Shown here: positions 7,031 to 7,551 of the stretch, in pieces
How positions within the stretch are numbered: the first letter of the stretch is position 1
Layout of the letters: every line of letters begins with the position of its first letter
Assembly (NCBI GenBank): GCA_023431045.1
Contig: JAEYXZ010000108.1
Coordinates: forward strand, 1 to 7,551
Length of the DNA stretch: 7,551 nt
Source of the DNA: Bacillota bacterium
Lineage (GTDB): Bacteria > Bacillota_I > Bacilli_A > Acholeplasmatales > Acholeplasmataceae
Direction of reading: 5' to 3'
Position numbers and translations under genes: made by a program
Notes under the pieces: model-generated
The model's input: only the letters and a program-made list of their open reading frames with translations
What the model was told of the DNA's origin: nothing
Database searches by the model: none

Positions 7031-7551
7031 ATGTGTGGTATTTTAGTCGTTCCAAATCAAGACTTAACAGAAGCTTTAAAAGAATCATTTAAAAAACTAA
7101 CGAGACGTGGTCCAGATATGGCACGTATTTTAAACCACAAGAAACATGCATTTATGTTTCATCGTTTAGCGATTATGGGTTTAGCGGATTCTGGGATGCA
7201 ACCTTTTACAAAAGATAAAGATATCTTGGTTGCTAATGCTGAAATCTATAATTATGAATTACTTAAGAAAGAAGTTAATCACGATTTTAAATCTGAATCT
7301 GATTGTGAAGTTTTACTCCCGTTATACCAAAAGTATGGAGTTGAAATGTTTAAGAAACTTGATGCAGAATTCGTTATTGTTCTATATGATGGTAAACAAA
7401 ATAAGATCATTGCAGCAAGAGACCCAATTGGTATTAGACCACTCTTTTATGGCTTTACAAAGGAAAACGAGATTTGTTTTGCAAGTGAAGCAAAAGGATT
7501 AATTCATCTTGTAGAAAAGGTTTATCCATTCCCACCAGGGCACTTCTATAT
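7031..7551 (+). CDS. asnB: Asparagine synthetase (glutamine-hydrolysing), N-terminal glutaminase part, 3'-truncated by window edge
   Basis: AsnB makes asparagine from aspartate, ATP and glutamine-derived ammonia. Only 173 residues, the class II glutamine amidotransferase domain, are visible; the ATP-dependent synthetase domain lies beyond the window. Met1 is followed by the N-terminal nucleophile Cys2 (MCGI). RRGPD (25-29), HRLAI (44-48, Arg45), NAEIYNY (69-75), SDCEVLLPLY (90-99, Asp91), AARDPIGIRPL (128-138), FASEAKGL (150-157) and FPPGHF (167-172) follow in the AsnB order. RGPD separates it from PurF and GlmS. The oxyanion-hole motif is NAE rather than the usual NGE. AGAGG (7016-7020) is ten bases before ATG 7031. 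An ATG at 7026 is out of frame and stops after six codons. The N-terminal Cys requirement supports 7031. It has its own promoter and is not part of the nrd operon. Confidence 0.9.
   Translation, partial: MCGILVVPNQDLTEALKESFKKLTRRGPDMARILNHKKHAFMFHRLAIMGLADSGMQPFTKDKDILVANAEIYNYELLKKEVNHDFKSESDCEVLLPLYQKYGVEMFKKLDAEFVIVLYDGKQNKIIAARDPIGIRPLFYGFTKENEICFASEAKGLIHLVEKVYPFPPGHFY

Noticed and set aside
7026..7046. Six-codon reading frame just ahead of asnB (ATG 7026 to TAG 7046), as a possible leader peptide
   Set aside because: It overlaps the asnB start out of frame, has no regulatory codon run and no attenuator hairpin follows. It is most likely a chance ATG next to the ribosome binding site.

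Overview
The window comes from an AT-rich, low-GC Gram-positive-type bacterium. Every real gene reads with TGA as a stop, and all visible tryptophans are TGG. This argues against Mycoplasma/Spiroplasma (TGA = Trp) and fits Bacilli, Erysipelotrichia or Acholeplasma-like lineages. The class Ib proteins resemble Bacillus subtilis NrdI, NrdE and NrdF from memory. No search was run, so the taxonomy is an inference.

Positions 1-6501 form one tightly packed + strand operon that makes deoxyribonucleotides: nrdD (5' end outside the window), nrdG, nrdI, nrdE, nrdF and an nrdH-like gene. Neighbouring genes overlap by 29, 17 and 1 bases or are separated by only 6 and 8 bases. Several ribosome binding sites lie inside the preceding gene, so translational coupling is likely. 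The operon combines an oxygen-sensitive glycyl-radical class III reductase and its radical-SAM activase (NrdD, NrdG) with an oxygen-tolerant class Ib reductase (NrdE, NrdF), the flavodoxin-like activator NrdI and a small CPQC redoxin. One transcript could therefore supply dNTPs with or without oxygen. The promoter and any NrdR boxes lie upstream of the window.

A strong hairpin terminator (6514-6549) closes the operon and is built to work in both directions. A convergent minus-strand gene follows (6564-6890). It encodes a 108-residue predicted membrane protein that I do not recognise. A 140-base divergent intergenic region (6891-7030) separates it from a rightward gene starting at 7031. That gene is the glutaminase half of an AsnB-type asparagine synthetase, cut off by the window end. 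The region holds a candidate promoter for each gene and a perfect 7-bp-arm inverted repeat over the asnB -10 box.

I see no mobile element, tRNA, rRNA, CRISPR array or new defence-type system. The main points of interest are the merged class III/class Ib operon, overlapping coding and ribosome-binding signals, some non-consensus motifs and the candidate operator.
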